A stretch of 64,000 nt of DNA, taken from the NCBI RefSeq assembly GCF_001457035.1, contig NZ_KQ758619.1, forward strand, positions 489,492-553,491. Reading direction: 5' to 3'. The notes under the pieces were generated by a model. It was not told the origin of the DNA and ran no database searches. It saw nothing but the letters and a program-made list of their open reading frames with translations. Shown piece after piece: positions 1 to 8,142 of the stretch; the first letter of the stretch is position 1; every line of letters starts with the position of its first letter. A program made the position numbers and the translations under genes. This DNA comes from Fictibacillus enclensis (GTDB lineage: Bacteria; Bacillota; Bacilli; Bacillales; Fictibacillaceae).

Positions 1-339
<339 letters not shown>

Positions 340-344
340 TTATG

Positions 345-363
345 TTTAGTTAATTTAACTAAA
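345..363. promoter_or_regulatory. Palindromic operator upstream of the LacI/GanR-like gene
   Basis: The half-site TTTAGTTAA, one central T, then its exact reverse complement TTAACTAAA make a perfect 19-bp palindrome. It sits 36-54 bp before the start codon of the divergent LacI-family gene, the usual place for an autoregulatory operator. Binding is inferred. Confidence 0.6.
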
Positions 364-382
364 TTCAAATTAAAGATATCAT

Positions 383-396
383 GGAAAGCGTTTTCT
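383..396. promoter_or_regulatory. cre-like CcpA site (one mismatch)
   Basis: GGAAAGCGTTTTCT matches the catabolite-responsive element consensus except for the first position (G instead of T). It lies upstream of the LacI/GanR-like gene, so carbon catabolite control of that promoter is plausible. The rest of the gap between 310 and 772 holds the operator, this site and the promoter repeat at 639-709; no further gene is seen. Confidence 0.35.
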
Positions 397-638
397 GACA
401 ATATATTTTTCGTAATTTTTACTAGTTTTGCGAAAAAAAGACTAGACTCATGGTTTTAAAGGATATTTTATGCTTGAAAGGCGCTTTCTTCAGTAAGTAA
501 TTAAACGGTGTTTAGTAAAATAATAGTCTGTTTTATGGTTTGTTTACTAAAGTTATTCACTGTGATAGTTGTAAACTAGCTTCCTAATAAAGGGAGCGAA
601 ATGTTTATTGTTGCTGGGTAATTCGGGTGCCAAAAGAA

Positions 639-709
639 CTAGATAAACCAATTCAGGTTGGTAAAAAGGATAGAGTTAAAGGGTTAACAAAATAAGGTAA
701 AATATGATG
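639..709 (+). repeat. 71-bp promoter-bearing repeat, copy 1
   Basis: This segment is about 59/71 identical to 12739-12809, with no gaps. Both copies contain TTAAAG, a 16-bp spacer and TAAAAT, so each looks like a -35/-10 pair, and both lie about 50-65 bp before a start codon (the toxin helper gene here, an ABM monooxygenase gene there). It probably drives the toxin locus. Confidence 0.5.
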
Positions 710-772
710 GTGACCTACCTTTTACAGGGATTTGTACGGTAAAGAGTTAAGGACGAAAGGAGGATGACCAGT

Positions 773-1129
773 ATGCTTGGGTTTATGGATGGTGTGCGAG
801 TTCAAAGGCAGATTGAATCTATTAATCGGGATATACAGCAAATTAAAGAGGTTCAGCATGGCCTGCTTACCTTGCAAAAAGAGACAAATACGCTCTCTCA
901 GAATATTGCTCGTGATGTCACCCAGGAAACGCGGGAAGACATCTGGAAGGGAAAGAAGCAGCAGGAGTACAAGGACATGTATGAATCGCTGGACAAGACC
1001 CTTTCAAGCTTTGAGGGAGACATTGGACAGCAGGTCTATTACATGGATTACTGGATCTCCTATTTGGAGGGCGAACGATCCAAGTTAACGGTGTCCCTTC
1101 ACGAAATTAAAGAAGCACTGAAGAAGTAG
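773..1129 (+). CDS. YwqH-like (DUF5082-type) helper of a polymorphic toxin locus
   Basis: A 118-residue, almost wholly helical, highly charged protein with no membrane segment. Its place directly before a toxin gene, with a YwqK-type immunity gene and nfi after it, matches YwqH of Bacillus subtilis. Such small helical partners are thought to pair with the N-terminal helices of LXG/WXG toxins for export by the type VII (Yuk/ESX) system. I take the ATG at 773 rather than that at 764, because the GAAAGGAGG ribosome site ends at 763 and would abut the earlier ATG. It is probably cotranscribed with the toxin, which starts 30 bp downstream. Confidence 0.75.
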   Translation: MLGFMDGVRVQRQIESINRDIQQIKEVQHGLLTLQKETNTLSQNIARDVTQETREDIWKGKKQQEYKDMYESLDKTLSSFEGDIGQQVYYMDYWISYLEGERSKLTVSLHEIKEALKK

Positions 1130-1159
1130 GAATCCAACAAATAAGGCAGGAGGGACTTC

Positions 1160-2302
1160 ATGGAAATCAAAATAGAACCTAATCGGCTGGCAATCCTGTC
1201 CAAACGAATGCTGGAGCATCAAAACCGGGTGAAGAAGCTTCAGCACAGCCTGGAGAGAGAAACAGGAAAAGCCAGTTCCATTCTCTCTCGTTCTGAATTC
1301 CCGCCTCCGTTTTCAGGACAGATTTCCGCTACAAATGGTAGTATAAAGGAAACGAGCCAAACGATCGTACAGACTCTCGAATACCAGGCCGCCTGGCTCT
1401 CATATTTTGCCCACCAGGCCTCTGGTGCGGATAACGTTCCACTCTCGCTCACCCAGGCCACAGCCATCCTTGCCAAGTACGACGACCGCTTCAAGGATCC
1501 CGGCAAAACGGACGGCATTGACGCAGGCAAGCTCGCAAAAGACGCTGCCGGAGAACTAACCGGCTTATACGATGCCCAGCGCGCCGCTACTGGTATTGAT
1601 CCAGCCACTGGAGAAAAAATCTCCGGATGGAGCAGAGTTATGGCCGGAGGAATGTTTGTCTTTGGTCTCACTCCTATCGGGAAAGGTGTTAAGGCATTCA
1701 AGCTAGTAAGAACCGCTGATAAAGTGATTGGTGTGGCGAAGGAAGGTCAGGCAGCGAGGAGAGTTGTTGGGTCGGCGGATGTTGTTAAGGGTGCGGGAAG
1801 TAGTCGAATAGATTATTTGCGTAATAAATATGGGAAATTTACTTCTGAGGAATTGAATTACAGGATTAACTTGCGCGGTGAAACCGTTAAGGAATTACAA
1901 AAATTAAAGGATACAGGTATAAGTAAGAAAAAAATGGGGCCAGCCTTTGCTGGTGTGTATGATAAAACAACGGGTAAGATTCATTATTCAATAAATGATT
2001 TTGATGGGATTTTGCCTGATTTTCATCCTTTATTAAAATCAAGATATAATTCTATGCCCCAAGAGGTTATAGACTCATATGCATTTTCAAAAGGTGCAGG
2101 ATCTCATGCTGAGGTAATTGCTCTGAATAAAGCCTTAAGGGCAAATCCGAATGCTGACTTGGATAATTTTGTTGTAAATGTAATACGTACGGGTCAAAGC
2201 AGAATAAAACCAGCTGGAATGATGTTTCCAAGGTGTCCGCATTGTGCTTATCTTACGGACGGGTCTGAAATTATCACGGAGGTTTCAAAAAATGTTAAAT
2301 GA
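1160..2302 (+). CDS. Polymorphic toxin: helical export domain, PT-TG pretoxin, YwqJ-type deaminase tip
   Basis: 380 residues. Residues 1-110 are helical and replace the much longer LXG domain usual for YwqJ. Residues about 115-185 are pretoxin-like (GIDPATGEKISG, then a glycine-rich hydrophobic stretch). Residues 215-380 look like a YwqJ-type nucleic-acid deaminase, with a zinc-site motif SHAEVIALNKAL (His316, Glu318) and a C-P-H-C pair (Cys359, Cys362). The DNA is GC-rich to about 1740 and then clearly AT-rich, the usual mark of an exchanged toxin tip. The stop overlaps the immunity gene by 11 bp, so they are coupled. Target (DNA, RNA or nucleotide) and export route are inferred. Confidence 0.82.
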   Translation: MEIKIEPNRLAILSKRMLEHQNRVKKLQHSLERETGKASSILSRSEFPPPFSGQISATNGSIKETSQTIVQTLEYQAAWLSYFAHQASGADNVPLSLTQATAILAKYDDRFKDPGKTDGIDAGKLAKDAAGELTGLYDAQRAATGIDPATGEKISGWSRVMAGGMFVFGLTPIGKGVKAFKLVRTADKVIGVAKEGQAARRVVGSADVVKGAGSSRIDYLRNKYGKFTSEELNYRINLRGETVKELQKLKDTGISKKKMGPAFAGVYDKTTGKIHYSINDFDGILPDFHPLLKSRYNSMPQEVIDSYAFSKGAGSHAEVIALNKALRANPNADLDNFVVNVIRTGQSRIKPAGMMFPRCPHCAYLTDGSEIITEVSKNVK

Positions 2303-2750
2303 TATTTTAACTAAGGATTATATAATTCAGAATGGAGTAGAGTTTGAAGAACATTTAGAATTTGGTGGTCCTTATGATTTAGGAATAGTAGAGTACACGC
2401 CTGACGGCAAAGAAAGGTTGTTTACCGGATTAGCCTATGATCTTTATGAAGATGGAAATATAGAGAGTTATTTCTATGTGGAAAACGGTGTAAAACAAGG
2501 AAAATATGTTGAGTTTTTTTCGAATGGTAATGTTAAAAGAATAGGGAATATGAATAAAAATTCAGCAGAAGGATATCAAGTAGAGTTTTATGAGAACAAT
2601 AATAAAAAGTATGAATCTGAATGTATTGCTGGACTAGAGATGACATTTACAAAGTATGATGAGAACGGAAATATTATTGAACAAAAAACAGAACCAAGCG
2701 AAGCAGATTTATTGTATGCAAAAAAATTCAGCAGTGAAACAAATGGATAA
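2292..2750 (+). CDS. ywqK: YwqK-family immunity protein (MORN-like repeats)
   Basis: 152 residues with tandem short repeats of the type LYEDGNIES, FFSNGNVKR and YDENGNIIE, the beta-hairpin MORN-like pattern of the YwqK antitoxin family. It should bind and neutralise the deaminase tip encoded just upstream. An earlier in-frame ATG at 2244 lies inside the toxin; the ATG at 2292 is preceded by ACGGAGG at the right distance and overlaps the toxin stop, typical of a toxin-immunity pair. AT-rich like the toxin tip, so the two probably moved together. Confidence 0.85.
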   Translation: MLNDILTKDYIIQNGVEFEEHLEFGGPYDLGIVEYTPDGKERLFTGLAYDLYEDGNIESYFYVENGVKQGKYVEFFSNGNVKRIGNMNKNSAEGYQVEFYENNNKKYESECIAGLEMTFTKYDENGNIIEQKTEPSEADLLYAKKFSSETNG

Positions 2751-3435
2751 TAAAGTAGAAGAAAAATTAAATGTTATACAACATCAATTGAGAAAGAAAA
2801 TTCACTGTGAAAACAATTTTTCACTAGATGAACTAAAACTTGTTGCAGGAGTAGATATAGCCTATTGGTCAGATAATGAAGTGGATTATGGTGTTTGTTG
2901 CATTCAAGTTTTCGACTATTTAACTAAAAAAGTTATTGAGGAAGTTGAATATGTAGGGAAAGTCGAATTCCCTTATATATCTGGTTATCTTGCGTTTAGA
3001 GAATTACCGCTTATAGTAAAAGCAGTTCAAAAACTAAAAAATACTCCGGACCTTTATATGTTTGATGGAAACGGTTATTTGCATATTCGTAACATGGGAA
3101 TTGCAACGCATGCATCAATAGAATTAGGCAAACCAACCATAGGGGTAGCCAAGACTTACTCCAAAATAAAAAATGTTAATTTCACGATGCCACCAAATTC
3201 GAAAGGTACGTTCACAGATATTGTTGTTGATGGAGAAGTATATGGAAGAGCATTGAGAACAAGAGTAGATGTTAAACCCATATTTGTATCATGCGGGAAT
3301 TGGATTGATCTAAATACAGCTACTCAAATTACAATGCATTTTGTGGAAGAAGACAGTCGACTGCCTATTACTATTAGATATGCTGATTTAGCGACACATG
3401 AAGCAAGAAAATACCAAAAGTTAATGAATAAGTAA
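2743..3435 (+). CDS. nfi: Endonuclease V (deoxyinosine 3'-endonuclease), YwqL-like
   Basis: About 230 residues with the endonuclease V pattern: GVDIAYW near the N-terminus (metal-binding Asp), MFDGNG in the middle, then HIRNMGIATHA and GKPTIGVAK. The enzyme nicks DNA near deaminated bases such as hypoxanthine. ywqL follows ywqK in the B. subtilis ywq locus as well, so the order is conserved. Endonuclease V beside a deaminase toxin may repair self-inflicted base damage (inference). The ATG at 2743 overlaps the immunity gene by 8 bp; an ATG at 2716 is an alternative. No good ribosome site is visible, so translation may be coupled. Confidence 0.88.
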   Translation: MDNKVEEKLNVIQHQLRKKIHCENNFSLDELKLVAGVDIAYWSDNEVDYGVCCIQVFDYLTKKVIEEVEYVGKVEFPYISGYLAFRELPLIVKAVQKLKNTPDLYMFDGNGYLHIRNMGIATHASIELGKPTIGVAKTYSKIKNVNFTMPPNSKGTFTDIVVDGEVYGRALRTRVDVKPIFVSCGNWIDLNTATQITMHFVEEDSRLPITIRYADLATHEARKYQKLMNK

Positions 3436-3439
3436 TTTT

Positions 3440-3468
3440 GGGTGGTGACGAACAGTCATCACCCTTTA
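3440..3468 (+). terminator. Hairpin terminator after nfi
   Basis: GGGTGGTGAC and GTCATCACCC form a stem (one G-T pair) around GAACA, followed by TTTATA. It sits 4 bp after the nfi stop and probably ends the toxin operon. Confidence 0.6.
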
Positions 3469-3529
3469 TACATTCCTGATACGTATATTCTGTGTCAGTC
3501 TGGAATTTAAGCCGCGCGAAAATAAGAAT

Positions 3530-3815
3530 AGCTTGCCTGGAAAGGGCTAATACACCTGGTAAAAAGCCTGGAGACCACGCAGGGCACTTAGCTGCAGACA
3601 GGTTTGGAGGATCTCCGGATTATCCCAATTAAGTAGTGTGAATTTGAGTAAGTATAAAAAGCTAGAGAACCAATGGGCTGCAGCTCATAAAAGAAGGAAA
3701 AAAGGTTTCTGTAAATGTAAAAGTAAATTATGATGAAGCTGGTTTAAGGCCGGCGAGTTTTTTAAATAAAATATGTTATCGATGGTGTTATAAAGAAAAG
3801 GGTTCTGAAAAATTA
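3530..3815 (+). pseudogene. Decayed DNA/RNA non-specific endonuclease toxin tip
   Basis: Translation in shifting frames gives TPGKKPGDHAGHLAADRFGG, then NLSKYKKLENQWAAAHK, then VNVKVNYDEAGLRPASF and DGVIKK. This order (GDxGHLxARxFGGSP, YKxLENxWA, LRPxSF) is that of the C-terminal nuclease domain found on many LXG-type toxins. At least two frameshifts and several stops break it, and there is no N-terminal part, start codon or ribosome site. It looks like the debris of an earlier toxin tip left behind when the present tip was acquired. Confidence 0.75.
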
Positions 3816-3827
3816 GAGGTGAAAATA

Positions 3828-3866
3828 CGGCATTGACCCAGGCAAGCTCGCATAAGACGCAGAGCT
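3828..3866 (+). repeat. Copy of the toxin core (matches 1513-1547)
   Basis: The stretch reading GGCATTGACCCAGGCAAGCT and the bases that follow is 31/33 identical to the pretoxin region of the intact toxin gene (GIDAGKLAKD), but here it carries an in-frame stop. It marks the upstream junction of the next displaced tip and gives a homology block for recombination with the intact gene. Confidence 0.7.
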
Positions 3867-4139
3867 AAAGGCTTAGACTTAACTTCAAGAGAAACCCCAT
3901 ATAAAATTATGGGTAGTCAAAAAGTGAAGCAATTGAATGAAAAGGCGAAAAATAGAACTATCTCAAAAGAAGAATGGAAGCAATTGAGGTGGAATAAGAG
4001 ATTTAAACGCAGAAGAGAAAACGGTGAAATTATATATCCAGTAACGTTTAGAGAGCATTTGTATCGATGGCATGGTGGTAGCTATAAGAAAAGCTTACCT
4101 GGTAAACCTCTAAATGATTCAGTCAATAATGACTTTTAA
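3867..4139 (+). pseudogene. Orphan toxin C-terminal tip (unknown type)
   Basis: A reading frame continues from the displaced core repeat as KGLDLTSRETPYKIMG and then a very basic stretch with NRTISKEEWKQLRWNKRFKR, ending in SVNNDF. There is an internal ATG at 3909 (76 codons) but no ribosome site before it. The product is lysine/arginine-rich, soluble and lacks any export domain. With the core fragment before it and a small gene with a strong ribosome site 12 bp after it, it looks like a silent toxin tip stored beside its immunity gene. I do not recognise the toxin fold. Confidence 0.55.
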
Positions 4140-4151
4140 GGAGGATATAAA

Positions 4152-4496
4152 ATGTCAGTAGTACTTTTAGTAGTAGAACAAGATGAAAATCCAATGAAAT
4201 TTATACCCACAATAAGGAAAAATACGAATTTTGGACTATCTGAAATAAAAAAAAGAATAGGCAATGGGATTCCAATATTGGAGATTGATCTATTTAAAGA
4301 TGAGGAAGACGATGCAAAACTAAAACATTTAATTAATGAATTGATAAATATTCACGCTAATATAAGACTGTTTGATGGTGAAGTAGTTGAAAATAAAGAA
4401 GTATCAGTTGAATACTTGATGAATAGATTTCATAGATACGAAGAAATACAACGACAAAATCAAGAGTTAGATGATTTAATGTACGGTGAAGATTAA
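4152..4496 (+). CDS. Orphan immunity protein with bL12-CTD-like motif (inferred)
   Basis: 114 acidic residues behind AAGGAGGATATAAA, an excellent ribosome site. The stretch NFGLSEIKKRIGNG followed by an alternating helix-strand pattern resembles the C-terminal domain of ribosomal protein L7/L12, a fold reused in bacterial immunity proteins. It follows the orphan toxin tip by 12 bp. The charge is opposite to the basic tip, as expected of an inhibitor. It probably protects against sibling strains carrying the active form. Function is inferred from context. Confidence 0.6.
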   Translation: MSVVLLVVEQDENPMKFIPTIRKNTNFGLSEIKKRIGNGIPILEIDLFKDEEDDAKLKHLINELINIHANIRLFDGEVVENKEVSVEYLMNRFHRYEEIQRQNQELDDLMYGED

Positions 4497-4510
4497 TTTC
4501 TAGGAATGCT

Positions 4511-4798
4511 ATGCAGTGCATATTTAATTATAATGTTTATTATGGGTATATTCGCGAAAATGAAGCAATCAAAGTAAATTCTGGCAAGGGAAAATCCTTT
4601 GGCTGGCTCGATAGTTATCAAAAGGTAGCGCCTTTAACTACATTTAAAAGTGTCTTTGCTTCCTGGAATATTTGGGGAAATACCCTTACTTATTTTTTAA
4701 TGAACAGTGTAATATATGGAATTTTGACTTGGGTTCTAAGTTATTTGGTAAATGCAAAAGGCTACTCTTTTATGAAACACAAAGAAGGGCGCTGTTAA
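4511..4798 (+). CDS. Small membrane protein or fragment, unknown
   Basis: Up to 95 residues with one clear hydrophobic segment near the C-terminus (NSVIYGILTWVLSYLV) and a basic tail. A second short frame beginning at 4506 encodes a hydrophobic peptide (MLCSAYLIIMFIMGIF) and stops at 4577. The two together look like a two-helix membrane protein broken by one frameshift. It may be a remnant of the toxin locus. No family recognised and no good ribosome site. Confidence 0.35.
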   Translation: MQCIFNYNVYYGYIRENEAIKVNSGKGKSFGWLDSYQKVAPLTTFKSVFASWNIWGNTLTYFLMNSVIYGILTWVLSYLVNAKGYSFMKHKEGRC

Positions 4799-4866
4799 TA
4801 CTATGGAATGCAGTTTATGAAATTCAACGTATCAAAGGCAATATAACTTAATGACTGTCAAACAGT

Positions 4867-4906
4867 AAAACCCGCTTTCAAATCAGTTGAGAGCGGGTTT
4901 TTGTTT
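4867..4906 (+). terminator. Strong intrinsic terminator
   Basis: AAACCCGCTTTCA pairs with TGAGAGCGGGTTT around a 7-base loop and is followed by TTTTGTTTC. It closes the toxin/immunity region. Confidence 0.8.
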
Positions 4907-5073
4907 CTTCCAACGAAGCATTGTAGTCCTCGTTCGTTGCAGATTCCATAAGCCTTCGCATTGCAATCGTTTGTTGATAGAAATACAGATTAAATGGCCG
5001 CCCCTTTTTTGGTTAACTTTCCCTTCATTTGCATTTCTTCCTTTTCAATCTGAACAAAGGGCACATACCTGAC

Positions 5074-5397
5074 TTAGATCATTTCTATAAGCCCAGTTAT
5101 CTCAAATAGTCGGCGGACTCGACAGGTCATGCCTCTTAGTATTAACGTACTATTGTTCATGATCGATGATTTAATTGCTCCGGCGAACACTCCTAACCCA
5201 ACACTATCTATAAAATCAATTTTCTCAACATCAATAATGATTTTTTGTTTAGTTTGTTCGGACAAAGGGAAAAGTATTGCTTTTAACTTGGGTGCTGTGT
5301 AGCTCTGAACTTCTCCGTCTAATTCCAAATAATGTGTACCGTTCAATTTTTCATGTGTAATATTAAGATCCATAACATTCCCCATTGACATACTCAT
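5074..5397 (-). CDS. STAS-domain anti-sigma factor antagonist (RsbV/SpoIIAA-like)
   Basis: 107 residues covering a whole STAS domain: MDLNITHEKLNGTHYLELDG, a first helix, then DFIDSVGLGVFAG. Asp-Ser before the VGLG turn is where RsbV/SpoIIAA antagonists are phosphorylated, so serine phosphorylation by an anti-sigma kinase is likely. No kinase gene is next to it. I chose the ATG at 5397 (MSMSMGNVMDL) because CTGGAGGTTTGCC lies just before it; an upstream in-frame ATG at 5451 lacks this. The partner sigma factor is unknown. Confidence 0.8.
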   Translation of the reverse strand: MSMSMGNVMDLNITHEKLNGTHYLELDGEVQSYTAPKLKAILFPLSEQTKQKIIIDVEKIDFIDSVGLGVFAGAIKSSIMNNSTLILRGMTCRVRRLFEITGLIEMI

Positions 5398-6261
5398 AAG
5401 GCAAACCTCCAGGAGAAAGATTAGAAAACTTTTGTCGTAATTGATGACCATCTGATTTTCCTATTGCTCGTTGATACTGCCACCGCTCTTTCACTTTAAT
5501 AGTGTAATACGCAAATATAAAAGCTGTATTGTTCGATTTTAAAGAATTATTAATTCAACATTAATTTGGATGGGTTTTGTTTCGATAAACGCTTATTCCC
5601 CTGATTTATAAAAAACGAAAACCTTGATACCTATATAATTTACTATAGTTTTGTTCTCCGGTTTTCCCACTCGATTCGCTGCTCTAGTCTTGTCATAAAT
5701 AAACATCCTCCTCTTCTAGGAAGATGTTCTCATTATCTTGATATTAATTCTAGGTGGGAAGTATTTTACGCTTACGTTTAGAATTGCGCACTATAACGTA
5801 CATACAAATTATTCTCGCTCCTTTTCGCCAAGATTCCCTGCCATTTTGAATTTGGTGGTTCCCCGATATCTCCAAATGTAGCCTTGTAATTAGATGCCTT
5901 TTTTCTAGGCGTTGGGTGTCATTGACTTGTCTAACAAGTAGGGCATTGTAATAATTTAGATGGTTCACAGTTTGCGGGGGAGATGGGTTTACTATGTTTA
6001 GTCCAAGCGATCTCATTATTGATGCGGCCAATGCTAGAACGGATGCTGAAGTATTGATAGAGTACGCAAAAAAGTTGGGTGTTATCTAAATATATCAATT
6101 TCTTCATTTTAATACATTATGATGAAAAAGTTAGTTAACAAATGAGAGGGTCAATGAAACCAGGAAAACCAGGCATGTCACAAAAAATCGTTACAAAGAC
6201 GAGGGCGAAGAGGATAGAGAATAATAGCTTATATAAGTTATTGACACTTCGAAATTAATCA

Positions 6262-6296
6262 AGACAGGGCAGGCCACCAAGACCTGTCTTTTTATT
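6262..6296 (+). terminator. Hairpin terminator
   Basis: AGACAGG and CCTGTCT pair around a 14-base loop and are followed by TTTTATTTG, just after the 38-codon basic frame. Confidence 0.5.
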
Positions 6297-6345
6297 TGCT
6301 CAGTGATACGTCTGAACGAAAGTAACATAAACTCTGAGGTGCGAA

Positions 6346-6438
6346 GTGGAACCGATTGTTCGAAAATGGAAAAACGTGGTTTTTTTTATCTTAGGAATGG
6401 GGATTTCATTCCTTGCAGTATTCTTGATTTTCAATTAA
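6346..6438 (+). CDS. Candidate 30-residue single-helix membrane peptide
   Basis: GTG start with CTGAGGTG upstream; the product is VEPIVRKWKNVVFF followed by a hydrophobic helix ending FLIFN. It is the size and form of many Bacillus small membrane peptides, and a hairpin follows at 6463. Evidence is limited to layout and hydrophobicity. Confidence 0.35.
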   Translation: MEPIVRKWKNVVFFILGMGISFLAVFLIFN

Positions 6439-6462
6439 TGGGTATAGCACTTTACAGGTTAA

Positions 6463-6500
6463 GAGAACCGTCTCATTTATAAGGTGGGCGGTTTTCTCAT
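6463..6500 (+). terminator. Hairpin after the small membrane peptide
   Basis: GAGAACCG and CGGTTTTCTC form an imperfect stem followed by a weak T-rich run. It could end a short transcript from the small frame at 6346. Confidence 0.4.
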
Positions 6501-6548
6501 TACTGGAGAACCTGGTTCTCTATGAAACTAAACTGTTTTATAACAGAT

Positions 6549-6585
6549 AATACCCTGCTCACCTTTTCACGGCAAACAGGGTATT
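6549..6585 (-). terminator. Hairpin downstream of the YhfH-like gene
   Basis: AATACCCTG and CAGGGTATT make a perfect 9-bp stem. On the minus strand it follows the small zinc-peptide gene that stops at 6618. Confidence 0.5.
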
Positions 6586-6617
6586 AGGAGTTGCATAAAT
6601 TATTCATTGACGATCAC

Positions 6618-6746
6618 CTATGCTTCATGTTGTCCCATGCATCTCTCACATTCATAAACGTATGATTCATGCTGTTCCTCAATCGTTTTTCCGCATTCCC
6701 GGCATTGCTTCTTTGGCAAATTACGATAAAATTCCAACGTCAACAT
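6618..6746 (-). CDS. yhfH: YhfH-like small zinc-ribbon peptide
   Basis: A 42-residue peptide, MLTLEFYRNLPKKQC then REC, and later YECERC: two Cys-x2-Cys pairs spaced as in a zinc ribbon, with EEQHESYVYEC between them. Length and layout match the tiny YhfH family of Bacillaceae (function unknown). AGGAGG lies 9 bp before the ATG. It stands alone with its own hairpin downstream. Confidence 0.75.
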   Translation of the reverse strand: MLTLEFYRNLPKKQCRECGKTIEEQHESYVYECERCMGQHEA

Positions 6747-7029
6747 TCAGCATTACCTCCTATTTTTTAATTAAATTCATTGTATTATAACAGATAAGAA
6801 TCGTCAACAGCTGTTATATAATTATTTTAAAATACTACTAAACTCCTAGATCTAACTTAAACGCTTATTTGTAAGTTCTGTTTTACATAGGCCAGCAAGT
6901 GCTAATCCTCGGCTACAAGGTGTATGGATGCCTACGGTAACCCTCCTGGCGGTTAAGAATGCTATAGCGATTGAAGGCTTTCCATCAAGTAAAAAACTCA
7001 ATGATTCTCATTAAGAAAGAACGGGAGCA

Positions 7030-7905
7030 ATGACAACGGCTATAGAATCTATTCTTCATTATGTTGATAAAAAAGAAGTGGTTGAACTGACAAGGAGTCT
7101 TATTCGTATTCAAAGTGTTTATCGTCCAAAAGTCGATGATGGAAACGAAGAAAAGGTAGCTCGTTTTATAGCTCATTATCTGAAGAACATGGGGTTAGAG
7201 GTTGGGTTTAGTATGAAGAAGTAGTGCGAGGACGGCCAACGTTATTGCGATTTATGACTCTGGTCATCCAGGGAAAACTCTTTTAATTGAAGGACATACA
7301 GATGTAGTAACGGAAGGGGACCTTGATTCTTGGACGTATGATCCATTTCGCGGAGAAATCAGTAACGGAAAAATTTATGGAAGAGGTCCTTTTGATACAA
7401 AAGGAAACCTAGCTGCTGCCATTTCTACTGTTCATTAAGGCTGGGCAAATGGGGTGGATGGAGCCATCATCTGTGAACCTGAGGAGAATCAGCTTTGTAT
7501 TACACAAAAAGGTGCGATGCGTATTGTTTTAAAAACGCACGGAAAAATGGCCAATGGCGTGATTCCGCTTACTGGAATTAATCCCAATACACGAATGGCC
7601 AAATTAATTGTGGAATTGGATCAACTGGAACAAAGAGAAAAAGAACGGCTGGGGGAACATCCCTATCTTGGATGGCCGAGTATTACGCCAACTATTTTAC
7701 AAGCGCCAGTTAAAGGAGAACCCCAGATCAATGTGGTTCCGGCACAATGCATGACCACACTTGATATTCGCACGGTTCCAGGGCAGGAGCATCATCAATT
7801 GAGGAAGAAATAGAAGACATTATTAAACGGCAGGGTAAGGCTGATTCAAATTTTAAAGCGACACTTGAACTCATTGCGGGCTTAGCCTTTGTTAGGCTCA
7901 GGAGA
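7030..7905 (+). pseudogene. Broken M20 peptidase/deacylase (ArgE/DapE-like)
   Basis: Fragments in shifting frames give LTRSLIRIQSVYRP, then LLIEGHTDVVTEGD (metal-binding His-x-Asp), YGRGPFDTKGNLAAA, CEPEENQLCITQKGAMR and NVVPAQCMTTLDIRTVPGQE, in the order of an M20 metallopeptidase. There is a frameshift near 7224, an in-frame stop and an internal deletion at about 7437 (the catalytic Glu-Glu segment is gone), another frameshift near 7790, and the C-terminus is lost. It cannot make an active enzyme. Confidence 0.85.
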
Positions 7906-8107
7906 ATAAAATTTAATAATGTGAGTAATATTGATATTTTAGCTTATATAGAAAGACTTTTTGAAGTTATTAACAAAATGCGATATTGTACGCTAAGAGG
8001 GTTTGCATAGACATCTTTGAACCGACATGTATCATGGTAGGTTTCGTGATACCATATGCAAGATACAAAACCCAATTTATTATACTTGGCGTGTTTCCCA
8101 CAACAAA

Positions 8108-8142
8108 AAAACCTGATCTCCAATAAGAGATCAGGTTTTATG
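8108..8142. terminator. Bidirectional terminator
   Basis: AACCTGATCTC and GAGATCAGGTT pair around a short loop, with A-run before and T-run after. It follows the KGG gene on the minus strand and the dead peptidase on the plus strand. Confidence 0.8.

Larger units (their letters stand above)
5398..6617. other. Sparse 1.2-kb region with tiny reading frames and hairpins
   Basis: No ordinary gene is visible. On the plus strand there are three very short frames: 5994-6089 (31 aa, LIIDAANARTDAEVLIEYAK), 6142-6258 (38 aa, very basic), and 6346-6438 (30 aa, a single hydrophobic helix with GTG start). Each is followed by or near a hairpin (6262-6296, 6463-6500, 6549-6585). Codon use is AT-rich and nothing is conserved that I recognise; it may be decayed DNA. 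Confidence 0.4.

Noticed and set aside
4152..4496. Ribosomal protein L7/L12 gene
   Set aside because: Only a short helix-turn resembles L7/L12; position and charge fit immunity instead.
4887..5072. 61-codon plus-strand gene after the terminator
   Set aside because: Starts within the terminator hairpin and has no ribosome site.
5750..6031. 93-codon minus-strand gene
   Set aside because: No ribosome site or domain, and AT-rich random-like translation.
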